From the NCBI GenBank assembly GCA_029449235.1, contig JANATG010000020.1, forward strand, positions 992,001 through 1,056,000: a stretch of DNA of 64,000 nucleotides. Reading direction: 5' to 3'. The notes beneath the pieces are model-generated. The model was not told the DNA's origin, made no database searches, and saw nothing but the letters and a program-made list of their open reading frames with translations. This document shows, in pieces, positions 53,431 through 64,000 of this stretch. This stretch comes from Linnemannia schmuckeri. Taxonomy: Eukaryota; Mortierellomycota; Mortierellomycetes; Mortierellales; Mortierellaceae. How positions within the stretch are numbered: the first letter of the stretch is position 1; the number at the start of each line of letters is the position of its first letter. Both the position numbers and the translations under genes were made by a program.

Positions 53431-56400
53431 TTACTCCATGTTGGCTTTACGCTGCTGCCGAGACCGGAAGAGATCATACTCGGGTGGCCGATTCACCCCT
53501 GGCATTTGTCCCCGGAACTCTCCTCCCCCACCACCACCACCACCACCACTTCCTCCTCCCATCTCATCATCATACTCCCGTCCTTTCCTTTTCATACCGC
53601 CACGACCACCTGGTCCTGCCGAAGGTGGTCCACCACGAGGCCGGAACCCACCACGGTCACCACCGCCACCACCGCCACGCATCATGCCACGGGGATCATT
53701 GCCTCTTGGGTCCCGAAGGTCACCCCGATCACGAGGATCACGATCCCTAGGGTCTCTTGGATCGCCTCCTCTGTCCCTTGGATCACGTGGGTCACGGTTA
53801 TCCCTTCCACCACCATAATCAAAGTCGCGAAGGTCTCGTCCATCCCCACCCCGAGGATCACGGTGTCCACCCATATCTCGACCTCGTCCTCCATCCCGAT
53901 CCATACCACCAGGGGGACCACTAGGAATAGGCACCGGTGGTGGTACAACCATACTTTGCCCAACAGGGATCTGTGCTGCCCGAATCAAATCCAAGATGTC
54001 TTGCGCTTGCAAGATTGGTCCATTGAATCCTGCAGCAGGGGGCAAGTTTGACAAAAAGAACGCCACAGCGTCTGGAATCAACCCATGAGGTCCTGACGTC
54101 CAGCCAGGAACAACTAAGGGCACTTGCTGCTGCTGTTGATGCTGCTGTATAGGCTGAGGTGGTGGAATTTGAGAAGGTGAGCCCATAGCCTGAGGAGGCA
54201 TGGGTGGGGGGATATGAGGAGGCATTGGTGGCTTGGGCGCAAACCCTGGTCCTGGCCCCGGCCCTGGTCCTGGAGAACTTCTTCTGTCACCATCATGACC
54301 ATCATGGTCACGATCACGCTCACCTCCATGTGGATGAGGTACAGTATCCATATCACCTGGTCGCGAATCCCGGGCTGAAGCTGGAGGCTTACGGATCATA
54401 TCGGGGTAAACACGGTAGCTGTTCCACATTGCGAAATCAGGCCGTGGATACAAGTCTGCATGCACGGGTTCCATCAGGGGTCGTCGGCCAGGACGAGCAG
54501 CATTATCCAAATCAACAGCTGGAGGTGGTGGGAAATCACTTGAGAAGTCTGATAATGCCGGCACATGAATGTTCTTGCGGACTATTTCCGTTCAACAAAA
54601 AGAAACGACGCACTCATTAGCACATAGGAAAATGCAGCAACATCATTAACAATGACAATAGTAAAAATGGCAAGAGACTTACTGCTGGCACCCATGTCCA
54701 TTTCTTCAATGACCTTGAGCTCGTTGTAGCTGTACCGGGCTGCGAAGCGACTGATGACAGAATCGTTAGGGTAGACCTCCCGACGTCGCTTTTCCACCTT
54801 GCTGATCGCGGCCAAATCACCATACTTGTTCTCGTACTCTGAAAACTTTTCCCAAAGGGGTCGAGCCTTCTCTGGCGACATGTTGATGAGAGCTCGCTCA
54901 AACAACGCTCTGGCATTGCTGTCGTCGTTCAGCTGAATCAAAAACTCGAGATACTGGTCCACATAGGCGGTCTCGTCTGCAAACGACTTGTATCCGACTT
55001 CAAAGACCTTTCCTGCAATCGTGGTGTCCTTGGTGCAGTGGTACTCCAGTAGAGCCGCCGCAATGTAGACCTGGTAAGGGCAGGCATTCGACCGACGAGC
55101 GCGGCCAAAAATGTGTCTCCATTGCGAAGTACCCTCAGTACGACGGACAAACTGCATAAACATGATCCAGGCAAGACCGCAGCCCTTGATCATCTCCTCG
55201 ACCTCCTTCCTGGCCAGCCTCTCATACTGCTGCAACTCCTTGGTCCGCTTCTTGAGCTCGTCACGCTCACGCTCACGCATCTCTCCGTCGACCTCCTCGA
55301 TATCGCGCACTTTCTTGTTCGACCCTGCCCCATTGCCATCAAGAAGCTGCTGCTCTGCCAACAGAGCTGCCTTTGCAGCCTGGACCTCCTGATCAACCTT
55401 AGTGTTCATGTCGTCGATTCTCTCTGTCAGGTTCTTGACCAACGCCTCATATGCAGCTCGGCTCTCTTTAAAGTTCTTGCGAGACTCCTCCATCTCGGCG
55501 TAGGCAAAGTGAAGCAAGAAACTCGTCGGCATAATCTCGCATCCGTTCTTCAACATCGCCACCGCCTCATCAGCACGACCAATCTCGTTAAAATAGTTGG
55601 CTGCTTCGAACCAAATCTCGGGGTAAAACCGCATTGACAACAACGCCTGCTTATACGTCCAGGCGACACGGGCCGACAAGGCCGTCGGGTCCTCAAAGTT
55701 GAGAGGGTTCGACTGCTCCCAACGGATATAGCGTTTCCATTGCTCCAGCTGATGCAACTCCCGCTCGGTCCACTTAACAGGTCGAGGGAGCAAGTTCCTG
55801 TTGATCCCGTCGGTCAACTTGCGCAGCTCTTTCCACATCATACGGGCCGTCATGTATCCTGCTGAACGTTCCTGCAAGAACTTTTTCGCCGTCAACTTGT
55901 TAAGTCCATTCTCGAACGAGTCGTAGTCCCTCCAGATGTTCTCGACATTGTTGAGAGGAATACAGACGGCCTTCTGGAAGACGCGACGCATTGCATCCAT
56001 CTTTTGCTGTTCCTCCCAAGTGTTTTGAGCCTACGTTGTAAACCAGTCGATATGATTGAGACCTATTAGGCATCGTTCTTCTAGATTGTGCATCAAGTTC
56101 ATAATAGACATCGCATAATCGTTTTTCTTCTTATCCAAGGGCAGCTTACCTGGCCAGACTTCAAGAAGAACAAATAATCGCTCCAGATAGGTCCCGAGTC
56201 CCTGTCAAGTCCAACATGCTGCAGCACGAAATCATACGACTTTGAGATAATGTCCTTGGATTCGGGGCCAGTGTTGATACGACGAATGTAGTTCAGATAG
56301 TACTTCCAGAGATCTACAGACAGGACGGAACGGAGACAGCGCTGAAAGATAGATTCCACCTCGGTGAAATGATGATGCTTGAGTTCAAACTCGGCGTACT

Positions 56401-57461
56401 GGATCCAATACCTAGACTGTTGGTAAGTGTGTGTATGTGTATGTGACGACAGGCAGAAGAAAGGATGCGGACGAAAATAATAAAAGGTGGTGACGTTTTG
56501 GTGATGTTGGTGTTGGTGTTGGTATTGGTGTAGGTATAGATAATAAGGGAAGCCGAATGATGGGGAAGAGATAAAAAAAGCCATCCCGGTCATGCAAAAA
56601 GAGAGTGATGCCATGTAGTGATCGCGAACATTTATTGAGATCGGGCAAAAGGAAAAGACATTGAATATTTGTCCATGTAACAAAAGAGGCAGATATTCAA
56701 CCGCGAAGCGAATGACCGTTGTCAGGTAAATACAAGAAGTAAAAGACAGTGAAGTAAAATAGAGAGAAAACCATGGGGTCAACAATGATAACAGAAAAAG
56801 AAGAAAACAAAAAGAAATAAAAAGGAACGAAATGGTTACTGAATTGTTTACTCGACACTTTGCATTGTATATCAACAGTCCATGGACGCTGGATCGAATA
56901 ACGTAACATTCAGTGGTATTAACAGAGTTAAACAACATCCGGTTTCGCCAGTAGTTCATCCTGGAGATCTCACAGGACCGTCATCAAGATTCCTGTCTAC
57001 AGCACTCAATCTTTCACAACATCGGAAGCTTCCACATGGGACCATCTCAATATGAACAGGCACAATACGAGTGTTGTTTTTGGGATTGTATATTGTGATT
57101 TTGCATGTAAAAGTCGAGTATGGTACGAGGCATTATCAAAACGACAGTGCAAATAAAGAGGAAGAGGACTTACCGAAGTGGGAAAAACTTTCAAGAATCT
57201 CTCGTACACATCTCTCACACGAGTAACCTCGCCTTCCTTCTCGGCATCGTTCAACAGCGTCAACCAAGCATCGGCATCAAAAGGGTCTTCAGCAATCCGT
57301 TGCTCCAAAGCACTCGCGCCAGCTGGTACGATATCTGATTTCCCGACGGTCGGTGTGCTGCTACTGTCGACAGAATTTGCTCGCGAGGCCTGATTAGAAT
57401 CCTCAAGGGTGGCGGGAGACTTGATTTCACTGCTGCTGTGGGTAGCTAGCGGAGAATCCAT
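53431..57461 (-). CDS. RNA14: Pre-mRNA 3'-end processing factor Rna14/CSTF77
   Basis: complement(join(53431..54581,54683..56030,56150..56416,57174..57461)) keeps phase, 1017 residues. Scaffold of cleavage factor IA (yeast) or CstF (animals), bridging Rna15/CstF64 and the polyadenylation machinery in the nucleus. HAT repeats run from about residue 50 to 650: 'DAWLTLLNDAEKEGE', 'RYWIQYAEFELK', 'VDLWKYYLNYIRR', 'IWRDYDSFENGLNK', 'EIWFEAANYFNEIGR', 'AYVDQYLEFLIQLNDDSNARALFERAL', 'KVEKRRREVYP'. Near the C-terminus is 'LIPDAVAFFLSNLPPAAGFNGP', the Rna15-binding monkeytail-type motif, and the protein ends 'EYDLFRSRQQRKANME' as in relatives. Between them lie Pro/Gly/Gln-rich, then RD/DPRD-repeat and Gly-rich segments not found in animal CSTF77. 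The first intron (757 nt) is far longer than the others. The protein starts 243 nt upstream of the stop codon of the next gene. Confidence 0.94.
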
Positions 57462-57704
57462 TGCTGTTTGTTTGCTGTTGCTGTTGCTGTCTTATTGGTT
57501 GCAATTATTGTTTGTTGTGGTTTCTGGTATACGCGTGTGAGTGGGTGAGGGAAGAGAGAAAAGAAAGAAAGTGAGGAAGGCGGATCAACAACAGAGGTCG
57601 TGGAGCAGGTTGGTTTGTTCATTTCAAGCAACAACTGGAGCATTTTTTATCCACGCACACAGGCGCTTTCCACTACGTCATTATCGGATATGGCGCCACC
57701 AAAT

Positions 57705-58695
57705 TTAAACCAACTCAAAGTAACGCTTAGTCTCCCAGGTGGTCACAGCGGTCTCCCAGAGCCGGTGCTCGTTCATCCGCGTAGCTCCATAGTGCTCCAC
57801 AAACTCATCTCCCAATACCTCACGCGCAATGGACCCCTTCTCCAACATCTTCATCGCCGACTCCTTCAACGACTTCGGTAGTCTCTCCCCTCGAATCGGT
57901 CCCTCTCCCTCTCCTCCAGTCTCAACAGTTGTCGGCCCAACAGGCATCGCCAGCCTCTTCTTGATCCCGTACAACCCTGTCGCCAGACACGCTGCAATTG
58001 CCAAGTGTGGGTTAATATCCGCGCCGCCAACCCTCATCTCCAACCGAGTTCCCTTGGGTTCACACTGTGGTGGTCCAATGACTCGAATTGCCGATACTCT
58101 CGACTCTATCCCCCACGATATCGTCACTGGCGCCCAATAATTCTCGACCAGTCGCTTGTACGAGTTGATGTTAGGGGCCAAGATACACATGATACTCGGA
58201 AGGGCTGTCAATAGTCCTGCGATAAAGTACTTCATCATCTGACTCATCTCCTGTACACCCTCGACAGAGGTCTCCCAGTCGGACCGATCCAATGCGGCGT
58301 CCAGAGATGCTCCTGTTGCCTCTGTGGATTCTTCGGTATCAGATGTAGGACTGTGGAGCTGTTGTCCAAGAGGGATTGAACTGCCAGGACCTGATGTTGA
58401 TGCCGTGGATGCCGCAAAGAGGTTGGCCTTTGTGTTGATGTCGCGGATCGAGAAATGCAGGTGTCCTGAGCAGCCTGGTTGGTCTGCATAGGGCTTTGCC
58501 ATGAAGGTCGGCATGATTCCTCGTTGTAGTCCCAGTTGCTTGACCGATAGCTTGAACAGATTCGCCATGTCTGCCATTTTTGTCGCATTATCGTACGTCA
58601 GGGCTGCCTCATACACTCCTGGACCTATTGTTTGTAGGTTGAAGATAATGTTGGTAATAGTCTTCAATAGCAACAGAACACATCGATAAGCATTG

Positions 58696-58729
<34 letters not shown>

Positions 58730-59812
58730 TGTGGTGTAGTTTACCAGTTTCAGTGTGGAAGCTCTCGATGTTGATATCAAAGTTCTTGCATTGGTCAAAG
58801 ATATCGTAAAAGTAGTCCTGATGCAGCGAAGGTCGCAGGAGAGAGTATCCAAACATTCCTGAAGTCAGTGCCTGAGGATTCGTGTGTCTCTTCTCTGCCA
58901 ATGTGTCCGGTGTTTCTAATGCGTGCAAGAGAAGGGCGTGGAATTGAGAGGAAGTGAGGGAGAGACAGAAAAGGGATGACATGATGAGTCGATCATATCA
59001 GGAGACAAAGAAATGGGAAAGTGCAAAATTACAACCCATCTATCCGCCTTGTTCGCCCCCTTTGACAATCTATTTTTTCACACAGACATCAATTTACATT
59101 GTACATCTTTGGCAAAGGATGTGCACACAGACAGAGAAGAGAGAGCATACCTTTGAAGTTGTAAAACTCAAACTCGGCTCCACACATGGCTTCCCATCCA
59201 AAGGATGCTAGCTCATCCGTGACCTTCTTCAACACCCCGCGTGGACAGACTGCCAATGGAGCCCTTGTCTTGGGATCGTAGAACGACAACAAAAAGAGCG
59301 GGATGTCGTTCTCCCATGGAATCCGTCTGAACGTCGATAAGTCCGGGATCGCGATAATGTCTCTATAACCTACATAGCATAAGTTAAAGCCTTTGTGTCA
59401 GCAACAGTACGAAGCAGTGCACGTACCATATACCCTTCGGATGTAAACCCATACTAAAAAACAAAACCAAGAACCCAATAATGTGTATGTGGGTACCATT
59501 AGCTGCATTGGAGACACTCAATTCCTCAGCATAGGTCTTGTCATGCATGTCCCATCCGAAGATGACCGAGCAGAACCCGAACCCAGATTCGAGGACCGAC
59601 AGGAATTTGGTTTTTGCCATGATCTTTCCGCGAAGGATCCCGTCTAGATCTATCCCTGCGACCTTGATACGGACATCGTTCTCGAGGAGGGCCTTGAGCT
59701 CTTCGATGGCTGCTTGGAAGATTGATGCAGGAAGAGAAGGAGAGTTAGTGGTGATGGTGTTGATGGTTGGCGGTGGCGGTTGTGTGTTTGACGAGTGGGA
59801 CGTATGCATCAT
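57705..59812 (-). CDS. Glutamine-synthetase-fold enzyme (FluG C-terminal / GSI-like ligase)
   Basis: complement(join(57705..58624,58745..58915,59151..59369,59497..59812)) keeps phase, 541 residues. Beta-grasp N-terminal domain ('VAGIDLDGILRGKIM') then the catalytic domain. Expected catalytic features are visible: 'GAEFEFYNF' and 'NFDINIESFHTETGPGVYE' (metal-binding glutamates), 'GCSGHLHFSI' (His near the glutamate site), 'APNINSYKRLVENYWAP' (ammonium/ATP site) and 'GTRLEMRVGGADINPHLAI' (R-x-E-x-R). This is the GSI/FluG class, unlike the short eukaryotic GSII, so it probably ligates an amine other than, or besides, ammonia to glutamate; the substrate is unknown. No FluG amidohydrolase domain is present. 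About 50 Ser/Thr/Gly-rich residues are inserted after the His motif. An A31 tract (T31 in gene sense) sits in the third intron. It starts close to, and on the same strand as, RNA14. Confidence 0.9.
58696..58726. repeat. A31 homopolymer in an intron of the glutamine-synthetase-fold gene
   Basis: Thirty-one A on the plus strand, T31 in the sense of the gene, inside the 120-nt intron 58625-58744 close to its donor side. Confidence 0.9.
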
Positions 59813-60308
59813 TGTTATTGATTCTTTTCGGCTGGTTTATGGATTGTTTGAGTATTGGTGACAATGAGAAAAGAAAGATAGACTGCAAAAGAGTGAAGGA
59901 GGGAATGAGGAAGAAAGGTACAACAAGAAACAAGCGAAAGAAAAGTGAAAAAAGAGGAATGAGAGTCAGTCAACAAACAAGCCAACCAGCCAAAAGAAAG
60001 AAATTGATGGAAGCACATTGATACTACTGAAAAAGTCAAAATCAGCCTCCTGGCCAACCAAAAATCATTTGATCAGACCCTGCTCCTTCACTGGTCATGT
60101 TCCCTTGTTGGTCCTTTAGGCTCTTCCTGTTAGCACTCTAACGCGTCATGCATGAATGAAGGTCTCGTACTGTATAGGAGTATGCATTTTGGGTGTAGAA
60201 ACAATTATTATTTTTATTAAAGGTAAAAGGCGCATCGCATATTTATAAGAATACGATTAACGAAAAAAAAAAATGAGATATGTGCAAGCATGACTACACT
60301 AGACTCTT
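59813..60308. other. Promoter region of the glutamine-synthetase-fold gene
   Basis: No gene seen. CT-rich in minus sense next to the start codon; otherwise A/T-rich with an A-tract near 60264. Confidence 0.4.
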
Positions 60309-60794
60309 TTAGTGGGCGCCACGGGCATTGTTGCGAATATCAGCATTGTAGCCAGTGTTGTAGCCGCTGTTGGCAGTGTTGTAACCAGCCGTAGTAGTGG
60401 TGTTGTATGAGGTCGAAGGGTGAACAGCATTTGAGCCAGTGTTATAAGCGGTCGAAGAACTGTTATGCCCTTGGTTCGTAGGAACAGACTGATTAGTGGT
60501 AGTGTAATTGGTAGAGTTGGTGTTGGCAGGGGTACTGTTGTTGTAGGTTTGGTGGGTACCAGACTTGACGACGACGGGTTCGATCTTTTCGGTGACGACA
60601 GTGCGGGTGGGGCCACGGTTCTGGTTCTCGTAGGCCGAGGGGGTGTTGTAGGCGGCGGTATGCTGGTGACGCTTTCTTCTCCAGCACCAGGCTAGGAGAC
60701 CGGCAATAGCCAAGGCGGCTAAGCATCCGAGGACAATACCGGCAATAGCACCTCCAGACACTCTCCTATTTCCTTGCGACTGGTCGGGGGCGGC

Positions 60795-60825
<31 letters not shown>

Positions 60826-60884
60826 CTCTGGGCAGAGACGGATGAGGCAGCGACAATAACTGCGAAAATTAAAGTAGCCTTCAT
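60309..60884 (-). CDS. Mid2/WSC-like single-pass membrane protein with Asn/Thr/Tyr-rich tail
   Basis: Single exon of 191 residues. Residues 1-18 are a signal peptide ('LIFAVIVAASSVSA'). It is followed by a (Thr-Pro)n stretch encoded by GGGGTC repeats on the plus strand at 60785-60825, likely O-mannosylated. One membrane segment ('AIAGIVLGCLAALAIAGLLAWCW') at about 45-68 is followed by a basic stop-transfer block 'RRKR'. The cytosolic tail of about 115 residues is Asn/Thr/Ser/Tyr-rich with repeated 'YNT' elements near the end. The layout is that of fungal Mid2-like or mucin-type wall sensors, but the extracellular part is much shorter and no WSC cysteine domain is present, so the role as a sensor is inference. 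Confidence 0.75.
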
Positions 60885-61590
60885 TTTTCTTTTCCGTTTG
60901 TTGGTGCTGTTGTGGGTGGTAGACGGGTAGGGTGGTTGGCGATATTAATTGGAAAGTTGGATTGATTGTTGCAAGAGGAAGCGGAAAGGAAGCGGAAAGG
61001 AAACGAAGAGAGAGAAGGTTAGCGAAGAAATGTGACACAAGTAGGAAAACAGGTTGACTTTATGTATTCCTTTTCTCCTGTCAAAAACCTTTCTTCCCTT
61101 TCTCAGTCATACTTCTTCTCAGACATACTTCATAATTTCGTACATCCAAGACCTAAAGATTGGCTAGCATCATTTGCATCAAGAAGATTTTTTCTCTTTT
61201 AGGTTCGAAGAACTCAAAAAAAAAAAAAAAAAAAAAAATTGCGTCTTAATGCCCCGTAGGACCCTGGTGTCTGTCCAATCGCATCGCACGGACACAATTT
61301 CAACGCGTTCGATGACCCTCTCTCCGCACCCTGAACGCGCCATTTCGCTGTTAATCAGTGTGGTTTCTGACACAAACGAGCCCACGACACTCGGTGTCAT
61401 CATAAAAAAAAAGGCTCTTATTCATGCCGTTGCCTGAAGGTGTAATCTTTCATGAGAGCCATAAAAGGATTCTCAGGCTGATGAGGACGGAGAAATCAAA
61501 GGGCTTCCATTGGAGAAATAGGTGAAGAATTCCAGGATATCGGACTCGGTCGTATCATGCAAACTACCATTGCTGCCCTCCTACTCTCAC

Positions 61591-61623
<33 letters not shown>

Positions 61624-61941
61624 GTAATTTGCCGATATAACCTTGTTTCGATAAGGACACAGAAAACAAAAGTTTCCACCCCGTAGTCGACCGCAATCGT
61701 GACACATGATAGGATGACCTGCCAGACCTTCTTCATCTCAGTTCATCGAACTCGAATATTTCGGGTGAGAAAGAAAAGTCTTCACTTTTTGATTGAGGTG
61801 AGACCAACAAGGTAAACGGTTCACACAACTAATCCATTCTTTGCCTTGGCAAAACGATTTAATAAAGATCAGGGAGAATGCAGGATTGCAGGGTAAATGT
61901 GTGTTAGTTTATTGTACAAAGAAGTGATGAGAGGAAAGAAG
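60885..61941. other. Spacer with CT microsatellite
   Basis: No gene seen. It includes the A23 tract 61216-61238 and the (TC)n repeat at about 61588-61623. It is the 5' flank of the Mid2-like gene and the 3' flank of the GRAM gene. Confidence 0.45.
61588..61623. repeat. TC dinucleotide microsatellite
   Basis: Mostly perfect TC repeats, interrupted once by CCC, in a non-coding spacer. Confidence 0.9.
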
Positions 61942-64000
61942 CTAAGAAACATTACTCCATTTCTTGCCAGAGGTGACCACAAGTTTCCGGAAGGCGTCAT
62001 CCCGCTTGACAACATTGTGGAAGGTGGTCACTCGGCCATTGATATCCGTCACGTCAATGCCCGGCATCGACCAAATTCCTAGATTCATCGTCTTGGACTA
62101 TTTTTCAATACAAAGTGAAGTCCAAAACTGGGGTTAGAGACCAAAATCTATTGTCACGATTGTAAAAATATTCTGTCATTGTGAGCATGTCAGTGTTGTT
62201 CTGTTTACCTTCTTGATGGTGTCAATATTCTCCCAGTGGATTAAGGTCTCAACTTCATGTCCCAGCAACTTGGCAGAGCGAAATTGGAGCGCTTCTTCTG
62301 TGATTACCAGCTTTCCGGGCTTGCCTCGGAGCAGACAGTGGAACTCTACAAGTGAATTAGATATAGATACTGACTGTTAGTGCGACTGCTGTCAAATTTG
62401 CGCCACCAATTCACTGAGGAGAGCCTACCATTTTTATCTTGCAAAGACATATTGTCCATCTCCATGATAGATCCCGAGCCGTTAGAGTCCGATCTCTTCC
62501 GTGTTCGCTTCTGGTACTCGTACTTGATCTTGGATGCCGGTGAGAGACCAGATATGAAGGAGGCGGAATCGTGGACCTCTTCCTCTCCATATGTGAATTG
62601 CTCGACAGCGCTTCCAGTGTTCGATTCTGCTTCCTCCAGGGAACGTCGCCTCTCGTCTTCTTGGCGCGTCAACATCTCAACAGCCAGCTCCGCATTCGTA
62701 GGGACTCCCCAGAGAATCCATTCCACCGGCGAAAAGACATGACTGAATCGAGGGTAGTATTTTTGCATTGGCAGCAATACAAAGAACTCCAGTCCAATAA
62801 AAAAACCTGCAATGGACAGTGAAGAGAAGGCAATGTTAGAGACGAACAACGAGATCAGAGATAGCCAATGTCGCTGTCAAAGCGAATATTATGAGAGTCG
62901 ATTTACCGATGGCTGGAACAATCACGAAAGGGAAGAAGGTGGTCATGAGAATGTAGTACGCCAACAGACTAAGGACCCGCCAGGTCTGCTGAGGATGTTC
63001 CCAACGGAACAGACTATAATAAATAACATAATTGGTTAAAACAGGGGGGAAAGAATGCGTGTGATTCATTGCGACAAGCTCAAAGAGTCAACTATTTGAC
63101 TTACTTCTTGAGCCTTTCCAGATAGCAAATGTTCTCCTCAAGGAGTGCTTGGCAAAAGGGTCCCCATATCTTTGTCATCTGTGAGATCCAGTCCGTCAAG
63201 TCCTTGGAATGAATCAGCTCTCGCAGTTGGGAGTGCATCTTGGTACTTCTCCGCATCGGTTCCTTTCCATTCGATCCGACTACCAGTGGGTCTGGTACAT
63301 TAAGCGCCTTCTTAAAGGTCCCTAAAAATCCAAAGCGGTTGTTGAGGATCTTGAGGACGAACATAAAAATGAATCCCGGGAGCCACAGCTGATATGCCCA
63401 CAGAGTAAAGTAAAGCTATCGGCGCCGTCAAAACAACCAACAACACCCGAGAGTTAGTGCTCTGCATGCTATAACTTTAGCATAAAAGCGGGCAATAGAC
63501 AAGCAGCAGCGAGGTGCGATCATCTTACTGTGAACCATGCAAACGTCTCAGGAGGGTTTCTCCAGTACATAATACGTTCGATATAAAGGCCAAGTGACTG
63601 TGCGGGACTGGATGTGTCGTAGAGTCGACTAAGAAGGGCCTTTATCCGGGACCATTGTAGTGGCTCAACCTTTGTATTGACTTTGTCGTCCCGAGCCAGC
63701 GATTCTACAAAGTACATAAGATGCTATTCAAACAGCATATCATGCAAGAGAGTAAACATGTGCACAAGGCATTGAATTGGGTGAGAAATTATGTGATGAA
63801 ACGGACCAAAGATTTTCATGTCAGCGCCCACTGAAAGTGCTCATGTGGTCATACAAGTCCAAAATAAGGAACCCAAAAAAAAAAAAAAAAAAAAAAAAAA
63901 AATCGATCGTGTTTAAAAAGCACTTACAGCTTGAACATAAAGACCGACATCGAGCACACGCTTCCCAGACTCGGCTTCGACTCTGGTAAAGTCATCCCGA
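61942..64000 (-). CDS. GRAM-domain membrane protein (GRAMD4 / DUF3292-like), 5' end outside the window
   Basis: complement(join(61942..62097,62209..62345,62429..62806,62907..63013,63105..63415,63529..63723,63928..>64000)) keeps phase; about 450 residues are visible. In order: a soluble helical part ('YFVESLARDDKVNTK'), a first membrane segment ('LYFTLWAYQLWLPGFIFMFVL'), a loop with 'DLTDWISQMTKIWGPFC', a membrane hairpin ('VLSLLAYYILMTTFFPFVIVPAI' and 'FFIGLEFFVLLPM'), 'YYPRFSHVF.PVEWILWGVPT', an acidic/Ser linker, then a GRAM domain ('FHCLLRGKPGKLVITEEALQFRS' to 'VTTFHNVVKRDDAFRKL'). GRAM domains bind membrane lipids or proteins. In fungi this layout occurs in ER/peroxisome-linked proteins. 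The intron 62807-62906 is supported because a shorter alternative would be only about 33 nt and break the frame. An A-tract lies in the intron before the first visible exon. Confidence 0.82.
63875..63902. repeat. A28 homopolymer in an intron of the GRAM-domain gene
   Basis: Twenty-eight A on the plus strand (T28 in gene sense) within the intron 63724-63927. Confidence 0.9.

Noticed and set aside
62860..62911. Very short intron (about 33 nt) in the GRAM-domain gene
   Set aside because: It leads to a stop in frame; the acceptor at 62807 gives normal length and correct phase.

Overview
The window looks like nuclear DNA of a filamentous fungus. Genes carry short introns (about 70-140 nt, GTRNGN...YAG). 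Full-length orthologues of eukaryotic core genes are present: a 20S proteasome beta1 subunit, Prp45/SNW1, Snf5/SMARCB1 and Rna14/CSTF77. F-box/LRR genes and many A/T homopolymers and microsatellites add to this style. I infer an early-diverging fungus, probably Mucoromycota of the Mortierella type. That placement rests on gene style and was not tested against a database. No rRNA, tRNA, CRISPR or plasmid feature was seen.

Left part, 1-22 kb, is an accessory region. After the tail of an unknown gene (to 520) come four same-strand relatives of an apparently undescribed single-pass membrane protein family: a short cytosolic N-terminus, one membrane segment and a beta-rich 'adhesin-like' ectodomain. 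The first (1089-2961) is intact with five exons. The second (6755-8009) and fourth (19900-21631) are decayed. The third is split: its first two exons lie at 9129-9690 and its last three at 14059-15323. They are separated by about 4.3 kb bounded by inverted repeats, 310 bp of which are identical in both arms. An F-box gene (4636-6330) sits inside the array. A small secreted cysteine-rich peptide gene (18355-18579) and an apparent decayed relative (16771-16941) lie between copies three and four.

Middle part, 22-31 kb, is a housekeeping cluster: proteasome beta1 (minus) and Prp45/SNW1 (plus) share a divergent promoter. Snf5/SMARCB1 (minus) converges on Prp45, and a signal-anchored low-complexity protein (minus) follows.

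Next, 31-46 kb, two paralogous Cid1/TUTase-like genes face each other tail to tail (31185-33599 plus, 35597-37998 minus). Both keep the SDYD pair but appear to have lost the third catalytic aspartate. The plus-strand gene also carries an apparent frameshift. A YIPF1/2-type Golgi protein (39172-41066) and a very large F-box/LRR protein (41441-45877) follow.

Right part, 46-64 kb: a 4.2-kb stretch without a recognisable gene, then a C2H2 transcription factor (50052-51326), Rna14/CSTF77 (53431-57461), a glutamine-synthetase-fold enzyme (57705-59812), a Mid2-like membrane protein (60309-60884) and a GRAM-domain membrane protein that runs off the right edge. All of these are on the minus strand.

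The core genes serve proteolysis, splicing, chromatin remodelling and mRNA 3'-end processing and show no operon-like logic. The left 22 kb, with its decaying membrane family, secreted peptide and inverted repeat, is the least ordinary part.
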